From NCBI RefSeq assembly GCF_023156285.1, contig NZ_JAKZAJ010000003.1, positions 496,001 through 560,000 of the forward strand: a stretch of 64,000 nucleotides of DNA, read 5' to 3'. Positions within the stretch are counted from its first letter, which is position 1; each line of letters starts with the position of its first letter. The stretch is from Marinobacter koreensis (GTDB lineage: Bacteria; Pseudomonadota; Gammaproteobacteria; Pseudomonadales; Oleiphilaceae). Shown here piece by piece: positions 8,936 to 17,608 of the stretch. A program made the position numbers and the translations under genes. The notes below the pieces were generated by a model that saw nothing but the letters and a program-made list of their open reading frames with translations, ran no database searches and was not told the DNA's origin.

Positions 8936-10588
8936 ATGTACGTATACGACGAACACGACCGTCAGCTGGCTCACGAGCGAGTGGCGCAATTTCGCGACCA
9001 GACTCGCCGGGCCCTTAACGGGGAGCTCGAGGAAGACGAGTTCCTCCCGCTGCGCTTGCAGAACGGCCTGTACGTCCAGCGTCTGGCCCCCATGCTTCGA
9101 ATCTGTGTCCCGTACGGGATGATGCGCTCCGAGCAGCTGCGTCGTCTGGCCCGGATCACACGGGACTACGACAAGGGCTACGCCCATTTCACGACCCGGA
9201 CCAACATTCAGTTGAACTGGCCCCGTCTCGAGGATGTGCCGGATATTCTGGCGGAACTGGCCGACGTGGAAATGCACGCTAACCAGACCAGCGGTAACTG
9301 CATTCGCAACACCACTACGGATCCGTTTTCCGGCGTTCAGGATGACGAAGTCGCAGATCCCCGTCCTTACTGCGAGATCATCCGGCAGTGGTCGACCTTC
9401 CATCCCGAGTTCGCATTCCTGCCCCGGAAATTCAAGGTTGCGGTTAATGCCTCTGAACAGACCGATCGTGCGGCCATCCAGGTACATGATATCGGCCTTC
9501 AGATGGTCCGGAATGAGGCCGGAGACCTGGGTTTCAGGGTTCACGTTGGCGGCGGACTGGGCCGCACCCCGATGGTCGGGCCGGTCATCCGGGAATTCCT
9601 TCCCGAGCTGGATCTTCTGACCTACCTGGAGGCCATCCTGCGTGTGTATAACCGCTATGGCCGCCGGGACAACAAGTTCAAGGCGAGGATCAAGATTCTG
9701 GTCAAGGCCCTGACGCCTGAAGGGTTTGCCGAAAAAGTTGAAGCCGAATGGGCCCATATCAAGGACTCGCCGACCCGGCTGACACCGGAGGCGGTCGCCC
9801 ATTTTCAGCAGTATTTTACCGAGCCGGCCTATGAGGCGCTGGAAAATGCCTCGGATCAGCTCGCAGAACAACGGTTCGCCAACCGTGACTTCGACCAGTG
9901 GGTCTCCCACAACGTTGATCAGCACAAGAAGCCGGGCTACGCCATCGTCACGCTGTCGCTCAAGAAAACCGGTGTACCTCCGGGCGACGTCAGCGATCGC
10001 CAGCTCGAACAGATCGCCGATCTGGCAGACGAGTACAGTTTCGGCGAAGCCCGTGCGACCCACGAGCAAAACGTGGTACTGGCCGATGTCCGTCAGGACC
10101 GTTTGTTCGAGTTGTGGGAAAAACTCCGCCCGCTGGGCTTTGCCACGGCAAACCTGAATACCCTGACCGATGTTATCTGCTGCCCCGGTGGCGATTACTG
10201 CGCCCTGGCGAACGCCAAATCGATTCCTGTTGCCGAGGCCATCCAGCGTCGCTTCGACGATCTCGATTACCTGTACGACCTAGGCAAGATCGACCTCAAT
10301 ATATCCGGGTGCATGAATGCCTGTGGCCACCACCATGTGGGCAACATCGGCGTACTGGGCGTCGACAAGAAAGGTGAAGAGTTCTATCAGATCAGTCTGG
10401 GCGGCGACTCCCATCACAACGCGACAATCGGAAAAATCCTGGGCCCTTCTTTCGCCCGGGAGGCTATGCCGGATGTAATCGCGCGGCTTATCGACGTCTA
10501 CGTCGAAAAGCGCACGGAGGAAGAAACCTTCCTGGACACCTATCAGCGAATTGGAATGGATCCATTCAAGGAGCGGGTTTATGCCTAA
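8936..10588 (+). CDS. cysI: Sulfite reductase hemoprotein (nitrite/sulfite reductase family) CysI
   Basis: Siroheme/[4Fe-4S] enzyme of assimilatory sulfate reduction, reducing sulfite to sulfide by six electrons. The protein has the duplicated ferredoxin-like and siroheme domain layout. Cluster ligands are Cys416-x5-Cys422 (CPGGDYC) and Cys459-x3-Cys463 (GCMNAC), and siroheme-binding residues appear in TTRTNIQL and NTTTDP. At 550 residues it is of the single-polypeptide type next to a DUF934 gene, as in Pseudomonas. An NADPH flavoprotein CysJ is not nearby, so the electron donor may be ferredoxin or a partner elsewhere. Assimilatory nitrite reductase is the alternative, but the DUF934 linkage favours sulfite. 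Confidence 0.94.
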   Translation: MYVYDEHDRQLAHERVAQFRDQTRRALNGELEEDEFLPLRLQNGLYVQRLAPMLRICVPYGMMRSEQLRRLARITRDYDKGYAHFTTRTNIQLNWPRLEDVPDILAELADVEMHANQTSGNCIRNTTTDPFSGVQDDEVADPRPYCEIIRQWSTFHPEFAFLPRKFKVAVNASEQTDRAAIQVHDIGLQMVRNEAGDLGFRVHVGGGLGRTPMVGPVIREFLPELDLLTYLEAILRVYNRYGRRDNKFKARIKILVKALTPEGFAEKVEAEWAHIKDSPTRLTPEAVAHFQQYFTEPAYEALENASDQLAEQRFANRDFDQWVSHNVDQHKKPGYAIVTLSLKKTGVPPGDVSDRQLEQIADLADEYSFGEARATHEQNVVLADVRQDRLFELWEKLRPLGFATANLNTLTDVICCPGGDYCALANAKSIPVAEAIQRRFDDLDYLYDLGKIDLNISGCMNACGHHHVGNIGVLGVDKKGEEFYQISLGGDSHHNATIGKILGPSFAREAMPDVIARLIDVYVEKRTEEETFLDTYQRIGMDPFKERVYA

Positions 10589-11084
10589 CGTAATTTCAGC
10601 CGACGGCACCATCCGGCAGGACAACTGGACCGTCGTCGCCCGACCGGAAGATGGCGAATCCCTGGACCTCCCGAACGAGCCCTGCCTGATACCGGTGGAT
10701 CTGTGGCTCGCGGGCCACGAACACTTTGCCGGCCGAAACGATATCGGCGTCTGGTTCGACAGCCACCAGGAGCCGGAAGACCTCGGGGAGCGGGCGAATG
10801 AACTGCCCGTGGTTGCCGTCAACTTTCCGAAATTCAGTGACGGTCGTGGCTACAGCATTGCTCGACTGCTTCGGGAACGCTATGGCTACCGCAACGAGTT
10901 GCGGGCCATCGGAGACGTTCTGCTGGATCAGCTGCAGTTCATGAAGCGCTGCGGGTTCGATGCCTATGCCCTGCGACCGGACAAAGACGCGACCAAAGGC
11001 CAGGACTGCCTGAACTTCTTCAGCCAGTCCTACCAGGCGGCTACCGACACGGATCTTCCGCTCTTCCGCAGACGCGCCTCCTGA
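10581..11084 (+). CDS. DUF934 protein associated with sulfite reductase
   Basis: Protein of 167 residues in the DUF934 family, found in many Proteobacteria directly after this type of cysI and often named a sulfite reduction accessory protein. Conserved segments are VVAVNFPKFSDGRGYS (about 75-90), LRERYGYRNELRAIGDVLLDQL (described by its ends, about 94-115) and CGFDAYALR (about 122-130). The start at 10581 overlaps the last 8 bases of cysI and has GGAG upstream, so the two are translationally coupled. An alternative in-frame ATG at 10551 lies inside cysI. The biochemical role is not established as far as I know. Confidence 0.9.
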   Translation: MPNVISADGTIRQDNWTVVARPEDGESLDLPNEPCLIPVDLWLAGHEHFAGRNDIGVWFDSHQEPEDLGERANELPVVAVNFPKFSDGRGYSIARLLRERYGYRNELRAIGDVLLDQLQFMKRCGFDAYALRPDKDATKGQDCLNFFSQSYQAATDTDLPLFRRRAS

Positions 11085-11093
11085 CAACAGACG

Positions 11094-11128
11094 TAAAAAA
11101 AGAGAGGCCCTATGGCCTCTCTTTTTTT
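11094..11128. terminator. Bidirectional terminator between cysI-DUF934 and the oxidoreductase gene
   Basis: AAAAAAAGAGAGGCC and its complement form a perfect 15-bp stem with a CTAT loop, with A and T runs on either side. It lies between two convergent genes and can serve both. Confidence 0.88.
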
Positions 11129-11151
11129 CTATCCTCGAACCAGACCCCGGA

Positions 11152-12153
11152 TTATTTGCCGTGGTCCAGAACGATTTTCCCTGCAGACGCGCCCTTGAGA
11201 AACGCCTTCAGCGCGTCATCAAGCTCCGCACGCCCGATGTCCCTGGCCGACGCTTCAGCTTTCGGGCAGGCCCAGTCGCCGGAGAACTTCTGCCACACTG
11301 ACTGTTTCTCGGAGAGCGGGATTTCCACCGAATCCACACCCAGCAGGTTGACGCCCCGCAGAATGAACGGCAGCACCGTCGTCGGCAGTTGAGGCCCGGC
11401 AACCAGTCCGCAAATGGACACTGACCCACCTGGCTGCACCTGCTTCAGCAGTTCTGCCAGCGGAGCACCTCCGACGGTATCGACGGCATTGGCGAATATC
11501 GGTTTGAGCAGCGGCTTTTTCTGCTCCTCCAGAACCTCCCGGCCCCGCACATCCTTCGCGCCCAGGTCCTTGAGAGCTTCGGCATGATCCGCCTTCCCGC
11601 TGATCGCCACCACGTTGAACCCGAGTTTGGAAAGCAGCTCCACCGCCACACTGCCTACGGCACCGCTGGCACCGCTGACCGCCACGTCTCCCTGCTCCGG
11701 ACGCGCCCCCATTTGCAGCAGCTTCTGAACACACAATCCGGCGGTGAGACCCGCAGTGCCGTAGATCATTGCGGTTCGGGTATCCCAACCATCCGGCATG
11801 GGGACGCACCATGCGGCTGGTACGCGAATATACTCTCCAAAGCCGCCATCGGTATTCATGCCGAGGTCATAACCGGTCACAATCACCTGACTGCCCACTG
11901 CGGGATCCCCGGTTGCCGACTCCACAACCTCACCGGCTGCATCAATTCCCGGCGTGTGAGGATAGGAACGAGTCACCCCCTTGTTTCCGGACGCCGACAA
12001 CGCATCCTTGTAGTTCAGGGATGAATGATTCACCCGGATCAGCACTTCACCTTCGGGAAGGTCCGACACGTTCAGTGTCTGCTCCTGTCCTACGTACTCT
12101 CCGTCCTTCTCTTCCACGCGCCAGGCCTGGAACTCGGTATTGGTTGTCATCAT
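11152..12153 (-). CDS. YhdH/AcuI-type medium-chain oxidoreductase (acrylyl-CoA reductase family)
   Basis: NADPH-dependent oxidoreductase of the zinc-free MDR superfamily, YhdH/YhfP/AcuI branch. Characterised members reduce acrylyl-CoA to propionyl-CoA. Visible features are NHSSLNYKDALSASG near residue 45, the PHTPGIDAAGEV segment, a Rossmann nucleotide-binding motif SGASGAVGSVAV (about 155-166), and DTVGG, which is typical of this branch. The chosen start (tandem ATGs, MMTTNTEF) gives 333 residues, close to the family size of about 325-330. A start five codons upstream is possible. The physiological substrate here is not known; detoxification of acrylyl-CoA is inference. Confidence 0.88.
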   Translation of the reverse strand: MMTTNTEFQAWRVEEKDGEYVGQEQTLNVSDLPEGEVLIRVNHSSLNYKDALSASGNKGVTRSYPHTPGIDAAGEVVESATGDPAVGSQVIVTGYDLGMNTDGGFGEYIRVPAAWCVPMPDGWDTRTAMIYGTAGLTAGLCVQKLLQMGARPEQGDVAVSGASGAVGSVAVELLSKLGFNVVAISGKADHAEALKDLGAKDVRGREVLEEQKKPLLKPIFANAVDTVGGAPLAELLKQVQPGGSVSICGLVAGPQLPTTVLPFILRGVNLLGVDSVEIPLSEKQSVWQKFSGDWACPKAEASARDIGRAELDDALKAFLKGASAGKIVLDHGK

Positions 12154-12172
12154 TGTGCCCCGTATCAATCAG

Positions 12173-13237
12173 CTACTGGATTTTCTGATTACGAAAGGCG
12201 CTCAAGACGCGCCAAACGGTGTTTTCCAGAGCGACGCTGGTCGCCAGCCCCAGTTTTTCCGGGAGACTGCGTTTGCGCTGGAATTTCACCGACACTACGT
12301 CGGCCCGGTCACAGGCATCAATCAGATATTCGTCGGAGGTCTTGATTTCGTCGATCAGATTTACGTCGAGCGCACGGCGGCCGAACCAGATATCGCCGTT
12401 CGCTACTTCGCCCATATCGACGCTCGGACGACGCTCACTGACGTATTCCTTGAACAGGCCGTGGGTGTCCTCCAGATCTTCGAGGAATTTCTGCCGGCCC
12501 TTCTCTGTGTTTTCGCCGAACACGGTCAGGGTACGCTTGTGTTCTCCGGCTGTGAGCACCTCAAAATCCACATCGTTCTTTTTCAGGAACCGGTGGAAGT
12601 TCGGAAGCTGGGCCACGACACCGATCGAACCAAGAATGGCGAACGGTGAGGCCACAATCCGGTCAGCGACACACGCCATCATATACCCGCCACTGGCGGC
12701 CACCTTGTCAACACAGGCGGTCAAGCGAATTCCCTTGCTCCGGATTCGGTCCAGTTGGGCAGCGGCCAGACCATAGGAATGAACCAGTCCACCGCCACTT
12801 TCCAGTCGGATGACCACTTCATCCCGCTCCGGGTCGGCCACACTCAGCACTGCCGTAATCGACCGCCGGAGCTGGTCGGTATCGCTCGCCTTGATATCGC
12901 CGTCAAAATCGAGCACGTACACTCTTGCTGTGGTTGGCTCTGCCTCTGACTGATCTTTTTGCCTGGCCTTTTCCGCCTTTTTCTCGGACTTTTTCTGTTT
13001 CTTTTGCGATTTGAGGAATGCCTTACGTTCCTGCTCGCTCATCAACCGGGCCTGAATGGATTCCTTGAGCCTGCGGTATTTCTCGTTCAGCTTCCGGATC
13101 CTGAGTTCGCCCTCTCCCTCGTGATCGTCCTTATCCTTCTGGGCTGACGAGACAATGATACTGATAATCACGATGGCGGCTACGACAAAGGTGACCACCT
13201 TGGCCAGGAAAAGCCCATACTCAGTCAGGAATTCCAA
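12173..13237 (-). CDS. sohB: Inner-membrane serine peptidase SohB
   Basis: Member of the S49 (SppA/SohB) family of membrane-bound Ser/Lys peptidases. There is one N-terminal transmembrane helix (EYGLFLAKVVTFVVAAIVII), then a long charged Lys/Glu-rich coiled segment (about 30-110), then the protease domain. The serine lies in VAASGGYMMA and the general-base lysine probably in GEHKRTLT. The start was set at a TTG (13237) because GGAG is 8 bases upstream and the resulting N-terminus LEFLTEYGLF matches E. coli SohB (MELLSEYGLF). An upstream ATG at 13360 would add 41 unlikely residues. The gene ends just before the AcuI-like gene and may be cotranscribed with it. Confidence 0.92.
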   Translation of the reverse strand: MEFLTEYGLFLAKVVTFVVAAIVIISIIVSSAQKDKDDHEGEGELRIRKLNEKYRRLKESIQARLMSEQERKAFLKSQKKQKKSEKKAEKARQKDQSEAEPTTARVYVLDFDGDIKASDTDQLRRSITAVLSVADPERDEVVIRLESGGGLVHSYGLAAAQLDRIRSKGIRLTACVDKVAASGGYMMACVADRIVASPFAILGSIGVVAQLPNFHRFLKKNDVDFEVLTAGEHKRTLTVFGENTEKGRQKFLEDLEDTHGLFKEYVSERRPSVDMGEVANGDIWFGRRALDVNLIDEIKTSDEYLIDACDRADVVSVKFQRKRSLPEKLGLATSVALENTVWRVLSAFRNQKIQ

Positions 13238-13336
13238 AATTGTTTCTCCAGGTGTTGATGCGAAGTCGAGAGTGTAACTTACCGAATTCGCACTGATAAG
13301 CAGAGCAAAAAAATTTAAACAAGCGTTCGATCGAGC

Positions 13337-13365
13337 TTGACAGCTACAGGTACTAACCATAAAGT
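13337..13365 (+). promoter_or_regulatory. Candidate sigma70 promoter for the SCP2 gene
   Basis: A perfect -35 TTGACA (13337-13342), a 17-bp spacer and TAAAGT (13360-13365) lie about 105 bp before the ATG. This is one of the best promoter matches in the window. Confidence 0.6.
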
Positions 13366-13470
13366 CGGATAGCGAGGTCGGCTCTGCCCAGGCGTTCGTA
13401 CAGGCTCACTACCAAGCCAGGGAACTCAAGCCGTCGCCATGACAAGACAACCATCGAAAAGGGTAAACCA

Positions 13471-13785
13471 ATGTCTGTAGCTCAGGTATTTGAAAAACTC
13501 GAACAGAATTTCAACGCAGACGCGGCTCAAGGCCTTGACCTGGTGTTCCAGTTCGACATCGAAGACGATAACACCTATCACCTGGTGATCAACGACGGTT
13601 CCTGCAAGCTGCACGAAGGTGCCAACGACGATCCGTCCGTCACTCTGATCATGAACTCCGATACCCTTCAGGGCATCGTTTCCGGTGAGACCGATGGCAT
13701 GCAGGCCTTTATGGCCGGTCAGCTCCGCGCGGAAGGCGACATGATGCTCGCAACCAAGCTGGGCGAGCTGTTCAACATGGGCTGA
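13471..13785 (+). CDS. SCP2 sterol-binding domain protein
   Basis: Single-domain protein of 104 residues with the SCP2 (sterol carrier protein 2) fold: the ELEFQFDIEDDN-like strand region near 27-40, then SVTLIMNSDTLQGIVSGE (described by ends, about 58-75) and AFMAGQLRAEGDMMLATKLGEL at the C-terminus. These small bacterial proteins are presumed to bind hydrophobic ligands such as fatty acyl chains; no defined role is known to me. The gene is monocistronic: its own promoter is upstream and a strong terminator follows within 25 bp. Confidence 0.92.
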   Translation: MSVAQVFEKLEQNFNADAAQGLDLVFQFDIEDDNTYHLVINDGSCKLHEGANDDPSVTLIMNSDTLQGIVSGETDGMQAFMAGQLRAEGDMMLATKLGELFNMG

Positions 13786-13805
13786 GCCCGGTAAACGGCG
13801 TTCCG

Positions 13806-13835
13806 AAAAAAACCTGCGTTCGCGCAGGTTTTTTT
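13806..13835. terminator. Bidirectional terminator after the SCP2 gene
   Basis: AAAAAAACCTGCG TTCG CGCAGGTTTTTTT is a 13-bp stem with a UUCG-type tetraloop. It lies between two convergent genes. Confidence 0.92.
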
Positions 13836-13851
13836 GTGTCTGTGACCCGGC

Positions 13852-14502
13852 CTATTGCCCACCCCACTGTTCGACGGCTTCCCTGGCTTGCTCATTCACC
13901 GGCACGGCAACAAGTCCCGATGAAGACAGCCTGACGTCAAAGATCGCGCCGTCGCGCATCGGCATGAACGTCGCATTACCGTAAACCCCCTCGATAAAAG
14001 GCAGGTTGAACTGGCGATCCAGTGCCCAGAGGTCCGGCCATCGCCCCCCACTCAACCCGATGACGGTTCGGGGCTCGGTTCGCTCCTGCTCCAGAGACGT
14101 GTAACGGCCGCTCAGTCTTTCCAGGCGATATCCGGGCGCAATACCTAGCCATCGAATGGGGCCGGAGAATCGAAGGATACGAGCATCCATCTGCCACTGG
14201 TCACCATGGACCGCCTCGGTGATCGGCGCCTCGTTTTTCCGCTCGACGGTCACCCGCCAGAGTTGTTCGCCCTGCCGGGTGGTGGAGATGGACGCCACCG
14301 TCTGCATCCCCTCAAGCGACTGGTAACCGGTGAGACTCACCGCAATAGACAGTGTGTAGATGCCCAGAACCAGGGCGCCAAAGACGGCCATTCCCTTGAG
14401 CCAGCCAAGCAGCCAGCGCGGACGCAGAAAGAAGATCAGGCTCGCAATCACCAGGACCGCACCAATGACGATCAGTACGATGGCGGCGAGATCATAAGAC
14501 AT
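13852..14502 (-). CDS. Unknown two-helix membrane protein downstream of fimL
   Basis: I do not recognise a named family. The 216-residue protein begins with two transmembrane helices (about 6-26 and 37-58) joined by a short basic loop (RPRWLLGWLKG). It then has an extracytoplasmic, beta-rich-looking domain of about 155 residues with many Trp and Arg and the segment RLERLSGRYTSLEQE. There are no cysteines and no catalytic motif that I can see. Similar genes in pseudomonads are, from memory, labelled 'multidrug efflux pump' without support; nothing in this sequence indicates a transporter. It starts 4 bp after fimL, so the two are almost certainly cotranscribed. Confidence 0.8.
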   Translation of the reverse strand: MSYDLAAIVLIVIGAVLVIASLIFFLRPRWLLGWLKGMAVFGALVLGIYTLSIAVSLTGYQSLEGMQTVASISTTRQGEQLWRVTVERKNEAPITEAVHGDQWQMDARILRFSGPIRWLGIAPGYRLERLSGRYTSLEQERTEPRTVIGLSGGRWPDLWALDRQFNLPFIEGVYGNATFMPMRDGAIFDVRLSSSGLVAVPVNEQAREAVEQWGGQ

Positions 14503-14506
14503 GACG

Positions 14507-16213
14507 TTACAACCCGACGTCGTCCAGCGAGGACTCGGCCAGCTTCAGCAGATCCGGATTCCGGTCTTCGCGGTTGCCGATGCTCTCGATGTAATACTCA
14601 AGTGACGTCAGCGCATCCGCCAGGGCCTCAAGCACCTGATTCGAGGGTGCCTCCCGGGCATCCAGCAGCCGTTCCTGGATGGAGGCTGCCACACGCGCCA
14701 ACACGTCTGCCGCACCCGGATCGTCCACCATCTGCAACCCACCCCAGATGCTGTGGAGCGTGACCGGGAGGTTGGCCAGGTGCAGCTTGTCGTAATCGGA
14801 TTCGATAAACGCGGTAATTGCCCGCTTCGCGAGCGTCAGGGCACTGCGGGCTTCATCCGCCACCACGAACAATGCTTCGCGGAGATACACTGATTCTTCT
14901 CGGCGACGCTGGCTTCCTGCCAGCGCGTCGGTCTCGGAGGTGATACCCCGGGTCACGATCTGCATGACCGCGTCTTCGACACCGAGCACGGAATCGGCCA
15001 GGCGATACAGCTCTTCATCCTCAGGGAGGCGGTTGTCCTTTTCCCAGTCACGCAGTCTGCCGGCCTCCTCGCGGGAGATGGACGCCAGCTTCTGGAGATC
15101 CAGCATGACCAGGATACTGGCCAGGCGTTCAAGTGCATCGGCAATCGACGACAATTCCGCCAGGTCCGGCTCAATGCCGCGCTCAATGATGTCGAGCTTG
15201 TCCTTCAGCTGGTTGAGTTCATCCTGCAAGGCGTCCGAGAGGGATTTGAGAACGTCACTTCCGGGACCATAGAGTCGGCGGGCGTGCGCTTCAAGCATCG
15301 AGTCCGGAAACTCGGCCGGCGTTAACTTGAATGCGGATAGTACGTTGGTCACCTCCGGGTTACCCGAACCGCTGCGATACAGCAGGTAAACGAGATCCCG
15401 TATCAGAGAATCCGGGGCGTCTTTGGCGGTGGCGACCTTGCCGACATACACCACTTCGCGGGCGTACCGTTCAATACGCATCAGCATCCGCTTGCGGGCC
15501 TTGTTGAACACCATGGCGCGATCCAGCATGGTATCCGCCACTGTCGCCAGCAGGCACCACATCTGCCCCATCGGTGCGCCCTGGCAGAGCCGCGCGAGCC
15601 CGCGGGCCGAACGCCCGAGCAATCGCTTGTTCACGACATCGTTACGGTCCTTGAGAACCCCCAACAAAGCAACCTGGAAGGTCAGCCGCATCCTCCGGGC
15701 CAGGATCTCGTAATCTTCGTCAGTGCCTTCGAACTCGGGCAGGCGAATGCCGGAACAGAAATCCGGCCGTTCCTTGACATCAATTTCGAAGAAGCAGGAT
15801 TCGGGATAGGGTTTTTCTCGTCGGGCCTCGCGGAGATCATTGATCACCGGCAGCAGGAGTTCCGGGTGATCTTCCCGTTCCCGATGGTAGTACTCGACGT
15901 AACGGCGCAGGATAAACAGAGCGCTGTTAAGGGTCGTCAGCAGAACATTCTTGTCGTCGTTGGCACCGACCGGAACGTCGTTGGCCATGGCGACGGCTTC
16001 CTGGCAAAGCAGGATGCCGCCACGAAGCTCGACCAGAATGAAGATGCCCCGCAACTGGTTCAGATAATCAACACAGTTCTGAAGGTCTTCGCCACTCTCG
16101 CGATTTTCCTGAAAGCGCTCAAGGCTGGATTCTGCCTGTTTGATGGTCTGTTCAATTTCACCCTTGACCAGATCAAACGACTGCGATTTCGTCGCCAGAG
16201 ACGATTGCACCAT
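14507..16213 (-). CDS. fimL: FimL-like type IV pilus / cAMP signalling regulator
   Basis: Resembles P. aeruginosa FimL, a polar protein related to the N-terminal HPt-like domains of ChpA. FimL works with FimV and adenylate cyclase CyaB to control twitching and cAMP. The 568-residue protein is helical throughout. The N-terminal ChpA-like repeat (LNQLRGIFILVELRGGILL, about residues 52-70) has Arg where an active HPt domain has His. A second HPt-like helix near the C-terminus reads LHSIWGGLQMV, with His487 at the position of a phosphorylatable His. The middle (about 120-480) has no motif I can name. fimV is also in this window but about 32 kb away. Confidence 0.8.
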   Translation of the reverse strand: MVQSSLATKSQSFDLVKGEIEQTIKQAESSLERFQENRESGEDLQNCVDYLNQLRGIFILVELRGGILLCQEAVAMANDVPVGANDDKNVLLTTLNSALFILRRYVEYYHREREDHPELLLPVINDLREARREKPYPESCFFEIDVKERPDFCSGIRLPEFEGTDEDYEILARRMRLTFQVALLGVLKDRNDVVNKRLLGRSARGLARLCQGAPMGQMWCLLATVADTMLDRAMVFNKARKRMLMRIERYAREVVYVGKVATAKDAPDSLIRDLVYLLYRSGSGNPEVTNVLSAFKLTPAEFPDSMLEAHARRLYGPGSDVLKSLSDALQDELNQLKDKLDIIERGIEPDLAELSSIADALERLASILVMLDLQKLASISREEAGRLRDWEKDNRLPEDEELYRLADSVLGVEDAVMQIVTRGITSETDALAGSQRRREESVYLREALFVVADEARSALTLAKRAITAFIESDYDKLHLANLPVTLHSIWGGLQMVDDPGAADVLARVAASIQERLLDAREAPSNQVLEALADALTSLEYYIESIGNREDRNPDLLKLAESSLDDVGL

Positions 16214-16357
16214 AAACGCTTCCTGTTTAATTCGCGGAGACTACCGCATTCCTAGCCTGAGACTTGACCGGGCGCGTCGGCACCGGACTTTTTGTTATCG
16301 GCTGGCGTCCTCGCCTGCCTGTATCAAGTTCACAAAAAAAGCGCGAACTTATCATTA

Positions 16358-16385
16358 CTTATAACACAAAACTCAAGTTGCTCAA
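16358..16385 (-). promoter_or_regulatory. Candidate sigma70 promoter for fimL
   Basis: On the minus strand TTGAGC (complement of 16380-16385) and TATAAG (complement of 16358-16363) are separated by 16 bp, about 145 bp before the fimL ATG. The rest of the 213-bp fimL-dnaQ gap holds a weak AAGTTC/GAACTT repeat and nothing else clear. Confidence 0.45.
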
Positions 16386-16426
16386 GAAAGGCAGAATGTA
16401 ACATTTGGTACAGGCTGACCCAGTTC

Positions 16427-17137
16427 TCATTCCGGGCTCTGCAGTTTGCGCCACAGGCTTTGCCCGGACTGCTTATCGAGCATCGACAGGAACTCGTCAT
16501 GGGCCGCGGCCTCGTCTTCGGAAGCCGCCACCACGGAGAGTCGGGGCCGCTCCGCTGGCAGCCGGCGAATGCCGCCGGCGGTGCCACCGTCGGACGAGCC
16601 GGAGTCGAGCGAAAGCGCGGTCTGACCGCCGGTCATCAGCAGATACACATCCGCCAGGATCTCGGCATCCAGCAGTGCGCCGTGAAGCTCACGATTGCTG
16701 TTATCAACACCGTAGCGTTTGCAAAGCGCATCCAGGCTGTTCTTCTGTCCGGGATGCTTGGCCCGGGCGATGGCGAGGGAATCGACCACTCCGCAATGAT
16801 CCGCGGTCTTGCGAACCGGCTTGAGGCGGGCGAACTCCGCGTCCATGAAGCCGATATCGAACGCGGCGTTGTGAATCACCAGCTCGGCGCCCTTGATGAA
16901 CTCGAAAAACTCATCGGCGATGTCGGCAAACACGGGTTTGTCGGCCAGAAACTCGTTGGTGATGCCGTGAACCGTGATGGCTTCTGCTTCAACTTCCCGC
17001 TCGGGATTGATGTAAACGTGGTAGTTACGCCCTGTCAGCTCCCGCTCAACCACCTCGACACAGCCGATTTCAATAATCCGGTGACCATCGTTGGGATCAA
17101 TGCCCGTGGTTTCCGTATCCAGTACAATCTGTCTCAT
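16427..17137 (-). CDS. dnaQ: DNA polymerase III epsilon subunit, 3'-5' proofreading exonuclease
   Basis: DEDDh exonuclease that proofreads in the polymerase III core. Exo I is VLDTETTGID, with metal ligands Asp7 and Glu9; exo II lies in LVIHNAAFDIGFMDAEF (about 93-109, Asp101); exo III lies in LHGALLDAEILADVY (about 152-166, His and Asp). The C-terminal tail binds the alpha subunit through a clamp-binding-like segment. The length of 236 residues is normal. It follows rnhA on the same strand with a gap of about 25 bp; in E. coli the two are adjacent but divergent. Confidence 0.96.
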   Translation of the reverse strand: MRQIVLDTETTGIDPNDGHRIIEIGCVEVVERELTGRNYHVYINPEREVEAEAITVHGITNEFLADKPVFADIADEFFEFIKGAELVIHNAAFDIGFMDAEFARLKPVRKTADHCGVVDSLAIARAKHPGQKNSLDALCKRYGVDNSNRELHGALLDAEILADVYLLMTGGQTALSLDSGSSDGGTAGGIRRLPAERPRLSVVAASEDEAAAHDEFLSMLDKQSGQSLWRKLQSPE

Positions 17138-17162
17138 GCTCTTCCTTCCGGAGGGTAATCAG

Positions 17163-17606
17163 TCAGGCTTCGGAAAGCTCGTCAACGCCACGATTGGCAA
17201 GCTCATCCGCCAGTTCGTTATCGGGAATGCCCGCGTGCCCCTTCACCCAGTGCCATTTTACGGTATGCCGGGCGGTTTCCGAATCCAGCTCGCGCCAGAG
17301 GTCGTCGTTCTTGACCGGCTTTTTGGCGGCCGTTTTCCAGCCGTTGCGTTTCCAGCCCGACAACCACTCCGTGATACCCTTGCGAACATACTGGGAATCT
17401 GTATAGAGGTCGACCGTACAGGACCGTTTGAGCGCTTTCAGCCCACGTATCGCCGCCATCAACTCCATACGGTTATTGGTGGTCTGCAATTCCCCACCGT
17501 ACAGGGTCTTGACCGCATCACCGTAACGCAAAACGACGCCCCAGCCCCCCGGCCCCGGGTTGCCCTTGCAGGCACCGTCGGTATACAGAATTACCTTTCC
17601 AGACAT
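17163..17606 (-). CDS. rnhA: Ribonuclease HI
   Basis: Cleaves the RNA strand of RNA:DNA hybrids. All catalytic residues are at the E. coli positions: Asp10 ([11 protein letters not shown]), Glu48 (NRMELMAA), Asp70 (DLYTDSQYV), His124 (VKGHAG) and Asp134 (ELADELA). The length of 147 residues is standard. The start at 17606 has AGGAG just upstream; the longer open frame to 17993 is an accidental extension into the upstream methyltransferase gene. It begins 2 bp after that gene's stop, so methyltransferase, rnhA and dnaQ form one operon. Confidence 0.97.
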   Translation of the reverse strand: MSGKVILYTDGACKGNPGPGGWGVVLRYGDAVKTLYGGELQTTNNRMELMAAIRGLKALKRSCTVDLYTDSQYVRKGITEWLSGWKRNGWKTAAKKPVKNDDLWRELDSETARHTVKWHWVKGHAGIPDNELADELANRGVDELSEA

Positions 17607-17608
17607 TC

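Noticed and set aside
8873..10069. 398-residue open frame antisense to cysI
   Set aside because: Fully covered by cysI, with cluster and siroheme motifs on the plus strand. No independent start signal or recognisable motif.
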